Positions 49,835 through 59,569 are shown, numbered from the stretch's first letter. The stretch is 64,000 bases of DNA from JALORV01 sp963702595 (GCA_963702595.1 CAVPDC010000018.1:124001-188000); one strand, 5' to 3'. Notes: generated by a model from the letters alone, not told the origin. Numbers and translations: made by a program.

Positions 49835-51781
49835 ATGCTTGACACGGCTTTAAAAAAGAACGCACCTAAGAGGATCGCGCTCATCGGGAACCCCTCAGCG
49901 GGCAAAAGTGCGATGTTTAGCCAGATGACGGGCGTTAACGTCATCATCTCTAATATCCCGCAGACAACCGTGATGGTGCAGCAGGGGCTTTCGCGCCTTC
50001 ACGGTCACGACATCATCGTTTACGATCTTCCCGGTGTATATTCCGTCACGTCCGTCACCGAAGACGAAGCGGCGACCAAGGAGTTCCTCCTCAGCACGCC
50101 ACTTGATGCGATCATTGATATCGTCGACGCCACACGGCTCGAACGAAACCTCTATCTGACGCTGCAGCTCCTCGAGCTCGGCCTTCCCGTCATAATCGCC
50201 CTCAACCAGGTCGACCTGTTAAGGACGCTCGACCTTGACATCAACGTCGCTGAACTTGAAAGACAGCTTGGCACACACGTGGTGCCGACGATCGCTACTC
50301 AGGGGGAAGGCGTACACGTGGCGCTCGAAACCGCTTATAATTATACCGAACGGGAACGGGCGCATCGACAGGTGAGCTATGACGACCACGTCGAACGCGC
50401 TTTGGCAGCTATTATCCCGCTGCTCCCCGAGACGACCTTCCCAAAACGGGGCTTTGCAGCACGCCTGCTCGAAGGCGACACGGATTTTGAATTGCGCGTA
50501 GACGCACACACACTCGCACGTGTCAAAGAGCTAAGGGAGGGGGTGGAGCGGGCGCACGGTGAAGACGTCGCCGTTACCATCGCCCGAGGACGTCACTCAA
50601 CGGCTGCCCTCATTGCGACGGCGGTGCTGGTCAGGAAAGTGCACAAGCTAACGTTTGCAGAGAAGTTTGGCGAGGCTGCGACGCGTCCGCGGACGGGATA
50701 TCCCATGCTCGTCGGCCTTATCGGCGGCATGCTCGCACTTATCTTCTACGTCGGCGGCTATCTGAGTCATCTGATAACCACGTTCTTTGGCGAGGTCGTC
50801 TTCCCACCGCTCTACGGGGTCGTTGACGCGCAGGTCGCCAATCCGTTCATCACGTCCGCTGTGCATTCTACCTTGCTCGCTTTAGCGGCGGCACTCGCCA
50901 TCGCCATTCCGTATATCCTTGTCTTCTTCATTTTCCTCGCCGTTCTTGAAGACGTTGGCTACCTCCCGCGTATCGCCATGCTTCTTGACCGACAAGCGCA
51001 CCTCATCGGCGTGCATGGCCAATCGCTCATCCCGCTGCTTTTTGGCTACGGGTGTAGCGTGCCTGCGATTATGGCGACGCGTGCGCTTCCGACGAAAAAG
51101 GAGCGTATCATTACGACCGTTCTTATTACGCTCGTTCCGTGTTCGGCGCGCACCGCAATAATCCTGGGTGTTGCGGCGACATATGCGGGAATTCCGTACG
51201 CGCTCGCGATCTACCTCATCTCGTTCGTCCTCATCATCGCGTCAGGAAGGCTCCTCCGATCGACCGTCCCGGGACGGACGCCTGGGCTCGTGCTCGAAAT
51301 TCCGCTCGTGCGCAGGCCAGAACTCGTCCCCGTTCTCAAAAAGACGTGGCTACGGATGAAGGAGTTCATTTACATCGCTGTTCCACTGCTGGTAGTGGGA
51401 AGCATCGTGTTCGGATGGTTGGAACTGACCGGCATGAGTCGGTTCATCGAAGCGCCAATGGCGCCCATCACCGTCGGTATTCTGGGCCTTCCCGCCTTTA
51501 CGGGCATTTGTCTCATCTACGGGGTGCTGAGAAAGGAGATGGCCATGGAAATGCTCGCCATCGCGTCAGGGACGTTCGTGTTTAGCACAGTGATGACCCC
51601 CGTTCAAATATTCGTGTTTTGCCTCGTCGTCACGCTCTACGTTCCGTGCCTTGCGACGTTTGGCGTCATCTCACGGGAGCTCAACATGCGGTGGGCGGTC
51701 GGTATCTCGATCTTCACCATTGTGTTGGCGCTTGTCGGTGGCGGGATAGCATTCCGGGTGCTTACATTCGCAGGCATGTAA
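49835..51781 (+). CDS. feoB: Ferrous iron transport protein B
   Basis: GTPase-coupled Fe(II) importer of 648 residues. G1 is IGNPSAGKSAMF, G3 DLPGVYSVTSVTEDE and G4 ALNQVDLL; G1 and G4 differ slightly from the usual GNPNxGKT/S and NMxD. The membrane part has the Gate motifs VLEDVGYLPRIAMLLDR and LLFGYGCSVPAIMATR, plus LVPCSARTAIILG and YVPCLATFGVI with the conserved Cys. It lies 68 bases after the DtxR-type regulator. Confidence 0.95.
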   Translation: MLDTALKKNAPKRIALIGNPSAGKSAMFSQMTGVNVIISNIPQTTVMVQQGLSRLHGHDIIVYDLPGVYSVTSVTEDEAATKEFLLSTPLDAIIDIVDATRLERNLYLTLQLLELGLPVIIALNQVDLLRTLDLDINVAELERQLGTHVVPTIATQGEGVHVALETAYNYTERERAHRQVSYDDHVERALAAIIPLLPETTFPKRGFAARLLEGDTDFELRVDAHTLARVKELREGVERAHGEDVAVTIARGRHSTAALIATAVLVRKVHKLTFAEKFGEAATRPRTGYPMLVGLIGGMLALIFYVGGYLSHLITTFFGEVVFPPLYGVVDAQVANPFITSAVHSTLLALAAALAIAIPYILVFFIFLAVLEDVGYLPRIAMLLDRQAHLIGVHGQSLIPLLFGYGCSVPAIMATRALPTKKERIITTVLITLVPCSARTAIILGVAATYAGIPYALAIYLISFVLIIASGRLLRSTVPGRTPGLVLEIPLVRRPELVPVLKKTWLRMKEFIYIAVPLLVVGSIVFGWLELTGMSRFIEAPMAPITVGILGLPAFTGICLIYGVLRKEMAMEMLAIASGTFVFSTVMTPVQIFVFCLVVTLYVPCLATFGVISRELNMRWAVGISIFTIVLALVGGGIAFRVLTFAGM

Positions 51782-51974
51782 AGAGACAGCGATCTGCCCT
51801 CCTTTGCAGGATATTCCAAACAGAGCGGCTGCCAGACGCGCTCTATCATGATGAAACGTAAAAGAAGGTTATTGAATAGGGAGGGCAACGAGAATAAATG
51901 TCTACGGTGGTGACGTGGCACTACCCCGCTGCCCGTGCACGCAAAGCGCGCAGAACGGTTTTTATCCTTCGTTG

Positions 51975-51984
51975 TTATATAATT
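51975..51984 (+). promoter_or_regulatory. Probable TATA box for the flavodoxin gene
   Basis: TTATATAATT lies about 65-75 bases before the ATG at 52048, in an A/T-rich leader that also holds the GAGGGGAAG ribosome site. Confidence 0.5.
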
Positions 51985-52047
51985 GTTTCGTTCTTCAAGC
52001 AAAAGGAGTTTCTTAACGAGGAGACTAAAAAGAGGGGAAGACAAATC

Positions 52048-52500
52048 ATGAAAACGCTGATTATTTGCCAGTCCTATCACCACGGAAACACGAAAAAAAT
52101 TGCTGACGCGATGGCGGCAGTTCTGAAAGCAGACGTTGTCAGCCCTCGTGACGTAAAAGCAGAGGAGCTCGAGCATTATGACCTCATCGGGTTCGGCTCA
52201 GGTATTGCATTCGGAAAGCATTATCGGGGGCTAAACAATCTGGTCGACAGGCTTCCCGATCTTCATAAAAACGCGTTTATTTTCTCAACAAGGGGTGACA
52301 AGAAACTAAGGGGCTACCATCGTGCCTTGAGACGCCAACTGGAGGCTAAGGGATGGGTCATCGTCGGTGAGTTTTCGTGTCGCGGGTTTGACACGTACGG
52401 GCTCACTAAACTGGTTGGCGGGGTTGCTAAAGGAAGGCCAAACGAACAGGACCTGCGTGATGCGGTAGACTTTGCTCAGTTACTTGAAAAAGCTGAATGA
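52048..52500 (+). CDS. Flavodoxin-fold protein
   Basis: A 150-residue FMN-binding electron carrier. MKTLIICQSYHHGNTKKIAD contains the phosphate loop (S-HGNT), YDLIGFGSGIAFGKHYRG is the second flavin loop, and FIFSTRGDKK the third. The ATG at 52048 has a GAGGGGAAG site upstream. It lies after feoB with its own TATA-like element, so it may be an iron-sparing partner (inference). Confidence 0.88.
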   Translation: MKTLIICQSYHHGNTKKIADAMAAVLKADVVSPRDVKAEELEHYDLIGFGSGIAFGKHYRGLNNLVDRLPDLHKNAFIFSTRGDKKLRGYHRALRRQLEAKGWVIVGEFSCRGFDTYGLTKLVGGVAKGRPNEQDLRDAVDFAQLLEKAE

Positions 52501-52623
52501 GATCAGATCGACGTTGTGCTCGTCGGCAGCGAGGGCGTTGTCATTGCTATGTTTTGTTTGTGGATCGCTTAATACCCATTAAAGAATTAACCTGATTACA
52601 CTTCCCAATTATCCGCGGGCAAC

Positions 52624-52660
52624 TGAAAAAAGCGAGGTAAGCGACTTCCTAGCCGCTTAC
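52624..52660 (-). terminator. Terminator overlapping the stop of the secreted protein gene
   Basis: GTAAGCG (52637-52643) and CGCTTAC (52654-52660) form a hairpin, followed on the minus strand by CTCGCTTTTTTC. It includes the TAA stop of the gene ending at 52657. Confidence 0.6.
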
Positions 52661-53325
52661 TTCGGGAACTGGAGTGCTAGAGCGTTTATGGTGACTTGAC
52701 TGAAAGCGAACTCTCGCGCTCCGGGAGTAGGCGCGACAACGGCCGAGGACGCTCCTGCCCACACCTTGCCGACGAGTTTTCCATTGACTTCTTGGAAGAA
52801 ATCGCTCACCGAGCCTTTAAACGTCGCCGTTTTCGTCACGACCTTCGTGTTTGGCTGATCATCGGCGGTCACAGAATCTGACCCAAGCACGTGTCCGGTG
52901 ACCCCCCAATTGGCGGTAGCTATAGTTCCGAAATAGGAATCAGCCTTGATTACGTAGGTCACGGTCATCGTTACGACAACCTGGTTTGACGCGATGTCGC
53001 TCCAGCTGTAACGGCCTGGGTTGAGAACCCACGACGTGCCAACGTCTGCGGAGTTGGAGCCAAAGCTTCCCGGCGGCGTCTTCGTCATTGCAACGGCGGT
53101 GCCTGCGTAGGAGCGCTCGTAGTGAAATACGTCCTGTGCGTAGCTCTTTACCAAGTGATCCGAGCACATGCTGCCGAGCCAGATGTACTTCGCTCCCGGC
53201 GCGTACGTTATTATTCTAGACGGCGTCTGAGCAGCTGCCTTTGCGGTCGTCGTCACACCAACGGCGCTACATATGGTGAGCGCCATCGTTGCAATCAATA
53301 ACAATGCTATTAGCTTTCGTTTCAA
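52657..53325 (-). CDS. Small secreted protein, surface island member A1
   Basis: About 222 residues with signal peptide LKRKLIALLLIATMALTICS. The start is the TTG at 53325, seven bases after a GGAGGTG ribosome site; longer frames would run through the leader hairpin. The mature part ends VSDFFQEVNGKLVGKVWAGA and ALALQFPK, matching in layout the C-terminus of B1/B2 (VENFFGQ...LEFPAS), while promoter, leader and signal peptide match the Ig-array gene A2. It is therefore a mosaic of the two types. Function unknown. Confidence 0.7.
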   Translation of the reverse strand: MKRKLIALLLIATMALTICSAVGVTTTAKAAAQTPSRIITYAPGAKYIWLGSMCSDHLVKSYAQDVFHYERSYAGTAVAMTKTPPGSFGSNSADVGTSWVLNPGRYSWSDIASNQVVVTMTVTYVIKADSYFGTIATANWGVTGHVLGSDSVTADDQPNTKVVTKTATFKGSVSDFFQEVNGKLVGKVWAGASSAVVAPTPGAREFAFSQVTINALALQFPK

Positions 53326-53341
53326 GTGTTTCACCTCCGTC

Positions 53342-53358
53342 GTGACGCTATCCGTCAC
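53342..53358 (-). promoter_or_regulatory. Leader inverted repeat upstream of A1
   Basis: GTGACG-ctatc-CGTCAC sits just upstream of the GGAGGTG ribosome site of A1. The same arrangement (GGTGACG-ccaac-CGTCACC) precedes A2 at 62369. A shared GCAATA(C/T)TTATA-like promoter element lies about 50 bases farther upstream in both. Confidence 0.55.
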
Positions 53359-53570
53359 TTGAACCAGACTAATAGTCGTTTCCGCGCTATAAGTATTGCT
53401 TTATTAGACTCCTGTCTCGGTTCGCGGAGGGACGACGTCGGATGAGCGAGATCCACGATCGCGTCATCCTCTTCCGCGCGTCGCGCGTTTTTAGCAAGGT
53501 GGACGCTGACGTAACGTCAGCCGCCACACGATGCGATTCCACCAGATAGAGTAGTGTTCTAATCTGCACA

Positions 53571-53599
53571 AAAAAAGATAAAAGGAGCGTACCGCTCCT
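53571..53599 (-). terminator. Terminator of secreted protein gene B1
   Basis: AGGAGCG-tac-CGCTCCT (53583-53599) followed on the minus strand by TTTTATCTTTTTTT. The same structure follows B2. Confidence 0.8.
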
Positions 53600-53606
53600 C
53601 AAGACT

Positions 53607-54287
53607 TCAGCTCGCAGGGAACTCGAGCACGATGCTCGTGCAGATAACAGCTGCTGAGGCTTGTCCTGCTTGTGGCCCGGGGTAGACGCTCGCGCTCGCG
53701 TCAGCGGCGGCAAAGCCAAATATGGTGCCGTCTGAGTTTTGTCCGAAGAAGTTTTCGACGGTGAGCGCGCGTGTCTCCGTTATCCTCCCTACTTTCTGGT
53801 GCACCACGTCATTGCCGTACACCTCAACGTGGAACGGCTGAGATCCTCCGTGAGCGGGATATACCACCCTCGCGACCGTATCTGACCCTCCTTTCGCGTA
53901 GAGAACTGCGTTACAGTTGACGGTCACTTTGCACGGCCGTTGTTTGATAGCGTCCCAGTCACCGGTAAGCTTCCAGTACGTTCCTACTCGTGCTGCGCTC
54001 GTGCCGCACTGTGTCGCCGTCGTTCGTATCGACGTGTACATTGCACCTCCCGTTGCGGCCTCGGTGTGACGCGGCGTTCCTTGACTCGTTGCGAACGGGA
54101 CAAAAAACGCCTCGTGAATGTTGTACTGCTTGGGCGTAAAGGTATAGACCGCCCCCTCCTGATACGCCACCGTGATCGGTGTCGCCGTCATCTGCGCCGC
54201 AGCCTTCTGCGTCGTGACCATGCCAGCAGTGCTTAACGCAGAAACGGCCATAACAGCAATGAGAATGAATGCGAGATGTCTTTTCAT
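53607..54287 (-). CDS. Small secreted protein, surface island member B1
   Basis: A 226-residue protein with signal peptide MKRHLAFILIAVMAVSALST, cleaved near AAAQ. The mature domain contains FTPKQYNIHEAFFVPFATSQ and TYWKLTGDWDAIKQRPCKVT and ends with SIVLEFPAS. No family is recognised. A copy lies 9,041 bases away (B2), nearly identical over the first two thirds (including upstream DNA) and diverged in the last third. The start follows a GGGAGGTG ribosome site and a leader hairpin at 54310. Confidence 0.75.
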   Translation of the reverse strand: MKRHLAFILIAVMAVSALSTAGMVTTQKAAAQMTATPITVAYQEGAVYTFTPKQYNIHEAFFVPFATSQGTPRHTEAATGGAMYTSIRTTATQCGTSAARVGTYWKLTGDWDAIKQRPCKVTVNCNAVLYAKGGSDTVARVVYPAHGGSQPFHVEVYGNDVVHQKVGRITETRALTVENFFGQNSDGTIFGFAAADASASVYPGPQAGQASAAVICTSIVLEFPAS

Positions 54288-54309
54288 TTAGTCACCTCCC
54301 TTTTACTTT

Positions 54310-54375
54310 GGCGGTGCTCAGAGACCGCCGTTTTTTCAATTAGTACGCCTACCCCCTGAAAAGCGTTGCGCTTTT
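54310..54375 (-). promoter_or_regulatory. Leader of B1: hairpin and upstream palindrome
   Basis: GGCGGT-gctcagag-ACCGCC (54310-54329) lies just before the ribosome site of B1, and a perfect palindrome AAAAGCG-ttg-CGCTTTT occupies 54359-54375. Both recur before B2. A CAATATTG/ATTTATCAA stretch next to the palindrome may contain the TATA element. Confidence 0.55.
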
Positions 54376-54657
54376 GGGTTTGGCAATATTGCGTCGATTT
54401 ATCAATTGGACGAATGTGCCTCGGCTTTCCAGAGTTTCAGGGGGGTGCGCCTACGCTCCTGCGGGTAACGAGAGAACCGTTAAGCAGCCGTTATGGCGCA
54501 CTTTTCCCCATCGTTCAGCAGAATCACGTCAAAGCAAAAGCAAGCTTCATGCGCTTTGCGTTAATGTGCGCTCGTGCTTGAGCGAGGCTGCGCGCGAAAA
54601 GAGAGGGCAATGGATCAAGGAGAATGCAAAAAAAAGGGGGTGGTAAGGGCCACTGCC
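54376..54657. other. Spacer with no recognisable gene
   Basis: The first about 30 bases still match the region upstream of B2; the rest shows no family-like frame on either strand. Confidence 0.4.
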
Positions 54658-54792
54658 TTACGAACCCCGTAACGCGTCCAGTTCGTTCATCAAATCTTGC
54701 ACCTGCGGATAGACCCCCCCCTGCGCCGCACAGGTGCGGACGAGATCCAAGGAATCCGGCGTGCCGCGGAGCGCGCACCCACTCTTAGGTCA
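54658..54792 (-). pseudogene. Decayed fragment of the PQQ-protein C-terminal domain
   Basis: Translates as CALRGTPDSLDLVRTCAAQG then GVYPQVQDLMNELDALRGS and a TAA. This parallels the end of the PQQ-repeat protein at 58,600-58,719 (CELRGTPDTTDLVRTCTAQG, then KLYPQVLNVVLELQALQG). In-frame stops lie upstream, so only the domain tail remains. Confidence 0.65.
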
Positions 54793-54975
54793 CGCGTGAA
54801 CTGGCCGCAGTGCAGACCGATCTGCTGTGTTAAAACGGGCGTACTGAGGGGAGAATGAACGGGCTGCGCTTCACGTTCTGTGCGTATCGCTACTGCTGCG
54901 CCCTATGATAGACGAGCGCTCGCGACGCTGGCGACACGAGGCCCCGATGTGCTCGCATGCGTTTAGCACAACCGT

Positions 54976-55467
54976 TCACGCTGGAATTGGGGTCACCTGC
55001 ACGGCAGCGGTGGGCGTCAAAGATATCGTCGTGAAGTCATCGTAGCTGGGGCGGCCCGCACTTATGAGGACCGTGGCGTTACCTTTTGCGAAAGACACGC
55101 TCCACCCGTCTGAGATGTTGTCATCCGTGTCCGACGGACGGTACCCCAACTTGGGCATCTGCGCCTCGTAAAACGCTTTAACGCTCGACACGGAATCCTT
55201 TGTGTGATAGACCCATCCCGTACTGTAGTTACCAGGACTAATGACCCGGACCGACGGCTGATACCGCGGTATCGCCGATGGGTCGGGATCAGACCCGCGA
55301 CTGTCGTACAAACTAGTAAACTTGTCGGATGGTCCGGCTGACGGTTGCACGCTTGCGGACGCTTGTGGGCTCGGTGACGTCGTTGACGATGTGCAACCAG
55401 CAGCGCACGCGACAAGGATCATCAGGCCACACAAGGCTGCTACGAGGTATTTTGGTGGTGTACCCAT
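54976..55467 (-). CDS. Small lipoprotein, surface island member L1
   Basis: A 163-residue probable lipoprotein: MGTPPKYLVAALCGLMILVA then the lipobox-like CAAGC, a Ser/Pro-rich linker (STTSPSPQASASVQPS), and a small domain with TGWVYHTKDSVSSVKAFYEA and KLGYRPSDTD, reminiscent of conserved domains of archaeal cell-surface lipoproteins. The ATG at 55467 follows GAGGAG. It lies directly downstream of S1, and the pair is repeated as S2/L2. Confidence 0.7.
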   Translation of the reverse strand: MGTPPKYLVAALCGLMILVACAAGCTSSTTSPSPQASASVQPSAGPSDKFTSLYDSRGSDPDPSAIPRYQPSVRVISPGNYSTGWVYHTKDSVSSVKAFYEAQMPKLGYRPSDTDDNISDGWSVSFAKGNATVLISAGRPSYDDFTTISLTPTAAVQVTPIPA

Positions 55468-55564
55468 GCTAAACTCCTCTTTGAGACGCTTGAAAGGCGG
55501 CCATTCTATTAAAGCCATTTGTTTTGCTCGCTGAGAGCGTTTAACGTCGCTGGGCCGGTTATGC

Positions 55565-56764
55565 TCAAGATGGCGGGTTGATCGGTGGCAAGCCCACCGT
55601 GATCTTCACTGAGTCAGAAAACGCTTGCGTGTATTCAGTCGTGCCGAAGAACACGGTGCGGACGTAGTAGACGCCTGGAGTGTCAAAGGACCCTGTGATA
55701 ACGCACTTGCCGTTCCCACCCGTTGTAGCAAAGTGATCGCCTGAGTACCTTGGATAAGTCTCCGGACCAGTTAACGTTGTCCGTTGAGAACTGCAGATTA
55801 ACTTTCCCGTTGGGGATCGGAGTGTGCGTTGAGGCAGTTTGCAAAACGCTTTCGAACGAGATAGCCTCACCCGTATACGGGGTGGCCGTGCTCGCGTCAA
55901 GGCTGAGCTGCGTTATCTGATCAGGCGTTGCGGTCTTTACAAGCACGTCGACGTAGTTACTTGCTGAGGCGTCATATCCTCCTCTCTGGAACACAGGGTC
56001 TCCGGCGAACTTTGCCTGGAAGCGGTAATAGCCGGGCTGCGTCGGCTTATACGAAACTCCGTAATTACAATATTCGCATACTGCTTTTCCGATCAGCACC
56101 GGGGCTCCCCACGTGGCCGAGTCGGGTCGTTTGTACTGACAGTACACTGACATGTGTTTTGCCTACTGGAAAGTCCGCAGGGAAGCTTCGAATCTGCCCG
56201 CCCACGCCGATTGAGTCACCGACAAAAGCGACCTGGTGATCGGCGCCCGTCGTTAGAAAAGTAAGTGTCGGCTTCCGCATTGAAAGCGACAGCTTTTGTA
56301 TCGCAAGCGCATTTGTCACTTTCACTAGCATCTTTCCGCTTTGCGACGGTTTATAGTAGTTTGAGTCAGCGCCGACGCCACCCTCAAACGTGGCATAGAC
56401 GTAATAGTCGCCTGGCTGCTTGAACGATATTGATGCCCCTCCCGTATGCCAATTGTTAATGGTCGCGACCAGCTCAGGGCCCGAAAGTCTCCCGAGCTCT
56501 CGTCCGAAGACAGTGACCGTCCGCTGGGTATAAACCTTCACGGGCCCGTTGATCCCAGAAAACGCTGGCCACGTATAAAGCATCCCACCTATCTGGATGG
56601 GTTTGCCCGGTTGTGTGACCTGGCCGTAACCCATAATTGTTAACGTCGTGTCATAGCTGTGATGGGTGTTATCAACCTGCGCGCTCGCCACGCTCCACCG
56701 CCCCCACTGAAGCGAGGAAGACGGTGACTAAGGCAACTGCTATCACCTTTGTTCGTAACTGCAT
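55565..56764 (-). pseudogene. Broken copy of the beta-sandwich surface protein, S1
   Basis: Homologous along its length to the intact gene S2 (59570-60781). Starts MQLRTKVIAVALVTVFLASV at 56764, then changes frame near 56,690, again near 56,150 and again near 55,790, ending GLPPINPPS at 55565. Shared blocks include MGYGQVTQPGKPI, MRKPTLTF and GYDASASNYVDVLVKTATP. Three breaks in 1.2 kb, with one intact paralogue, suggest decay, although indel error cannot be excluded. Confidence 0.75.
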
Positions 56765-56974
56765 TGTGTTTATCTCCTTGAATTAATCCAGATAGTAACA
56801 CGGGCATCGCAATTAAGGTTTGCGGTTTCGGTATGGCTGATTAACTCTGCTGACGTTAGGGAGCTCATTAAGCTTCTGAGCCGCTTGTTCGTTTTTTTTG
56901 CGATAAGAGCAAAACAAATAGTTTTAATAACTTCGTGCCGGTATCTCGTTGAACTAATTGGTGGGGTAAACACA

Positions 56975-58719
56975 ATGCGGTTATTAACAAAGGTGTTAAC
57001 GCTCGCTGTGCTGACTGTCCTCCTCACTTCGATGGGGGTGGGGTCGGTAGCGGCGCAGACCGACACAATCATGTGGCGGTACAACGCCGAGCAGACTGGC
57101 GACTTCAGCCCGGTCGCCGGTAGTCTGATGTCCAATGGCCAGCTGAAATGGAATTTTACGGCAAATGCATGGATTGATGGCGCGATTTGCGTCAACGGCA
57201 TCGTCTATGCCGCTGCCGGTGATCTCTATGCGATTGACTCCGCGACGGGCGCAGAATTGTGGCACTATCTAAACCAAGGCATAGGGGCACCTCCCGCCGT
57301 CGCTAACGGCGTCGTCTACGTGGGGGATACCTTCGGCAAGGTGCATGCGCTCAATGCTACAAACGGCAATGAGCTGTGGAACACGACGTACGACAGCGGT
57401 AGCTCGCAATGCGCGCCCACGATCGCGAACGGCGTCGTCTACATCGGGAGCAATGATCATAACTTATACGCGCTGAACGCGACCAACGGAGAGAAGCTCT
57501 GGAACTACACGGCGAGTGACCAAGTCTATGCCTCCGCAGCCGTCGCCAATAACATCGTCTACGTCGTCAGTAATGATTACAGCATCTACGCCCTCAACGC
57601 CGACACCGGCGCCAAGCTCTGGAACTTCACGATAAATTCCTACGAAGGAGTAGGCGCGTCCTCCCCCGCTGTAGCCAATGGTATCGTCTACGTCGGGAGC
57701 TCTAACCACGATGTCTATGCGCTCAACGCTAACACCGGTGCGCAGGTCTGGAACTTTACAACAGGGGGTGAAGTATGGTCTTCCCCCGCCGTCGCTAACG
57801 GCATCCTCTTCGTTGGGAGCCACGACTATAAGGTCTACGCGCTCAACGCGGCAAATGGCAACGAGTTGTGGAACTACACGACAGGCGGCCGGGTGTTTTC
57901 CTCTCCCTCCGTCGCAAACGGCGTCGTCTATGTCGGGAGCTTAGACCATGACGTCTACGCGCTGAACGCGACCAACGGAGCTAAGCTCTGGAACTACACG
58001 ACGAGAGACGAGGTGTATCATCTCCAGCGGTAGCGAACGGCGTCGTCTACGTAGGGACTAAACATCCTGACGATAACGTCTATGCTATTGGCACTCAAGT
58101 TTACCCCACCGCGCTTACTGTTGCGGCCTCGAAATCGACTATTGCGGTTAATGACCTCTTCACCGTCAGCGGGTCGCTGAAAGCAAACGGGAATCCGGTC
58201 GCCGGTGCCACCATACAACTCCAGAAGAGAGTCAGCTACACCAAGTGGACAAATGTACCCGGCAAGACCGCCACCACGACCGTAAAAGGCACCTACAGCA
58301 TCACCGTCAGTGAGGCAACCGCCGCTACCTATCAGTACCGCGCCACGTACGCCGGCAACGACACCTACGCCGGGAGCAACAGCACGAGCGTCACCGTTAA
58401 GGTCGTCAGTAAGGGATCGGTCCAAAAGGACCTCGCCGCGCTCAGAACAACCGTCAACAATCTTCCTAATTCAGCGTTCATACCCGGTACCAGGAGCGCC
58501 CTCCTTGTCGTGCTTACCGCCTCTGAGCTCCAGCTGCAGTACGGCAAATATAGCGACGCAGCACACACCCTCCAGTCTAAGTTCCTCAAGCGCACCGACG
58601 GCTGCGAGCTCCGCGGCACACCGGACACCACTGATCTCGTCCGCACGTGTACGGCGCAGGGAAAACTCTACCCGCAAGTACTGAATGTGGTGCTCGAACT
58701 ACAAGCGTTACAAGGTTAA
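56975..58719 (+). CDS. PQQ-like beta-propeller surface protein with Ig-like and helical C-terminal domains (frame broken)
   Basis: Signal peptide MRLLTKVLTLAVLTVLLTSM, then about eight propeller blades with the repeat VANGVVYVGS...VYALNATNG.KLWNYT. Nearly every blade carries N-x-T sequons. After TTRDEVY (about 58,015) the frame shifts and the protein continues with SSPAVANGVVYVGTKHPDDN, an Ig-like domain (VSGSLKANGNPVAGATIQLQ, YRATYAGNDTYAGSNST), and a helical tail (QKDLAALRTTVNNLPNSAF, FIMAH-like) with two Cys in DGCELRGTPDTTDLVRTC. One base restores about 580 residues. It is the only plus-strand gene in the island. Confidence 0.82.
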
Positions 58720-59028
58720 GTACCGACGTCAATCGCCCTGAACGTCTTAAATACTGCTCCGGCCTTAAGTGAGCCGGTCACGTTTACCGCAACGCTTACG
58801 GATTCTGTCACGAACGCCCAGCTCGCGAACACGCCGGTGACGATCTACCACACCTTCAAAAATATACGCTACGTCGATGCAGCAAACAAGCTCACTGACG
58901 CCAACGGTCAGATCACGGCTACCGTAAGTTTTTCGTCGGTTGGCACACGCATCTACTACGCGACGTTCGCTGGAGATAACCGGTATGCGGGGTCGACGAG
59001 TTATCCGCTGGAGGTGACGGCTGGGTAA
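58720..59028 (+). pseudogene. Orphan Ig-like module after the PQQ protein
   Basis: In the same frame as the PQQ protein C-terminus but beyond its TAA: PTSIALNVLNTAPALSEPVT, NTPVTIYHTFKNIRYVDAAN, YYATFAGDNRYAGSTSYPLE, then a stop. It is clearly the same module as in the A2 array. It has no start of its own, so it is a fragment or a read-through tail. Confidence 0.7.
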
Positions 59029-59077
59029 GGCAGTGTCTTTTACCTTCCTTTCTTCTTCTTGGCGCACAACCGGTGCT

Positions 59078-59471
59078 TCAGCTAGCGTCTATCCCGGGCC
59101 ACGAGCAGGAGCAGCCTAATGAAGCCGTAGTTACATCGCTCTTGTTCACGTAAAAGTTGCGCTTACTCACCACGTAATCTGATACGCTAATGTCCTTGAT
59201 CGTGACGTTGTAGACTTCCTATTTGTCGCCGCGGGGCGGCGTTGTGTGCGTGACCGATGCCTTGCGGCGACCCAAGGTAGTGCACGGAGATATCCACCCC
59301 CTCAAGATGCGCTGGATACGCGTTTTCAGCAATAGCTGTCTTCACCGTGCTGGCAGCCGCTTGGGTGCTCGGCGACGATGGGGTATTCGACGACGTGCAC
59401 CCCGCCGTGCACGCGACGCTGATCATCAGACATCACAACGCTGCTACGACATATTTTGACGCTTCTCTCAT
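59078..59471 (-). pseudogene. Broken lipoprotein copy, L2
   Basis: Starts MREASKYVVAAL, then an in-frame TGA where L1 has a Cys codon, then CLMISVACTAGCTSSNTPSS, matching the L1 signal and lipobox. A frame change near 59,270 and a TAG near 59,218 follow before VYNVTIKDISVSDYVVSKRN and a stop at 59078. At least three lesions make it a likely pseudogene. Confidence 0.6.
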
Positions 59472-59569
59472 TCTAACCTCCGATTTAACCATTTAAACGC
59501 AGCCACTCTGTCAACGTCATTTGTTGTGCTCCTCTGAGGCCGTTTAACGTCGCTGGACCCCAATTACGC

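Noticed and set aside
59430..59436. The in-frame TGA of L2 as a selenocysteine codon
   Set aside because: It lies in a signal peptide, the paralogue L1 has an ordinary Cys codon there, and further lesions follow; decay or error explains it better.
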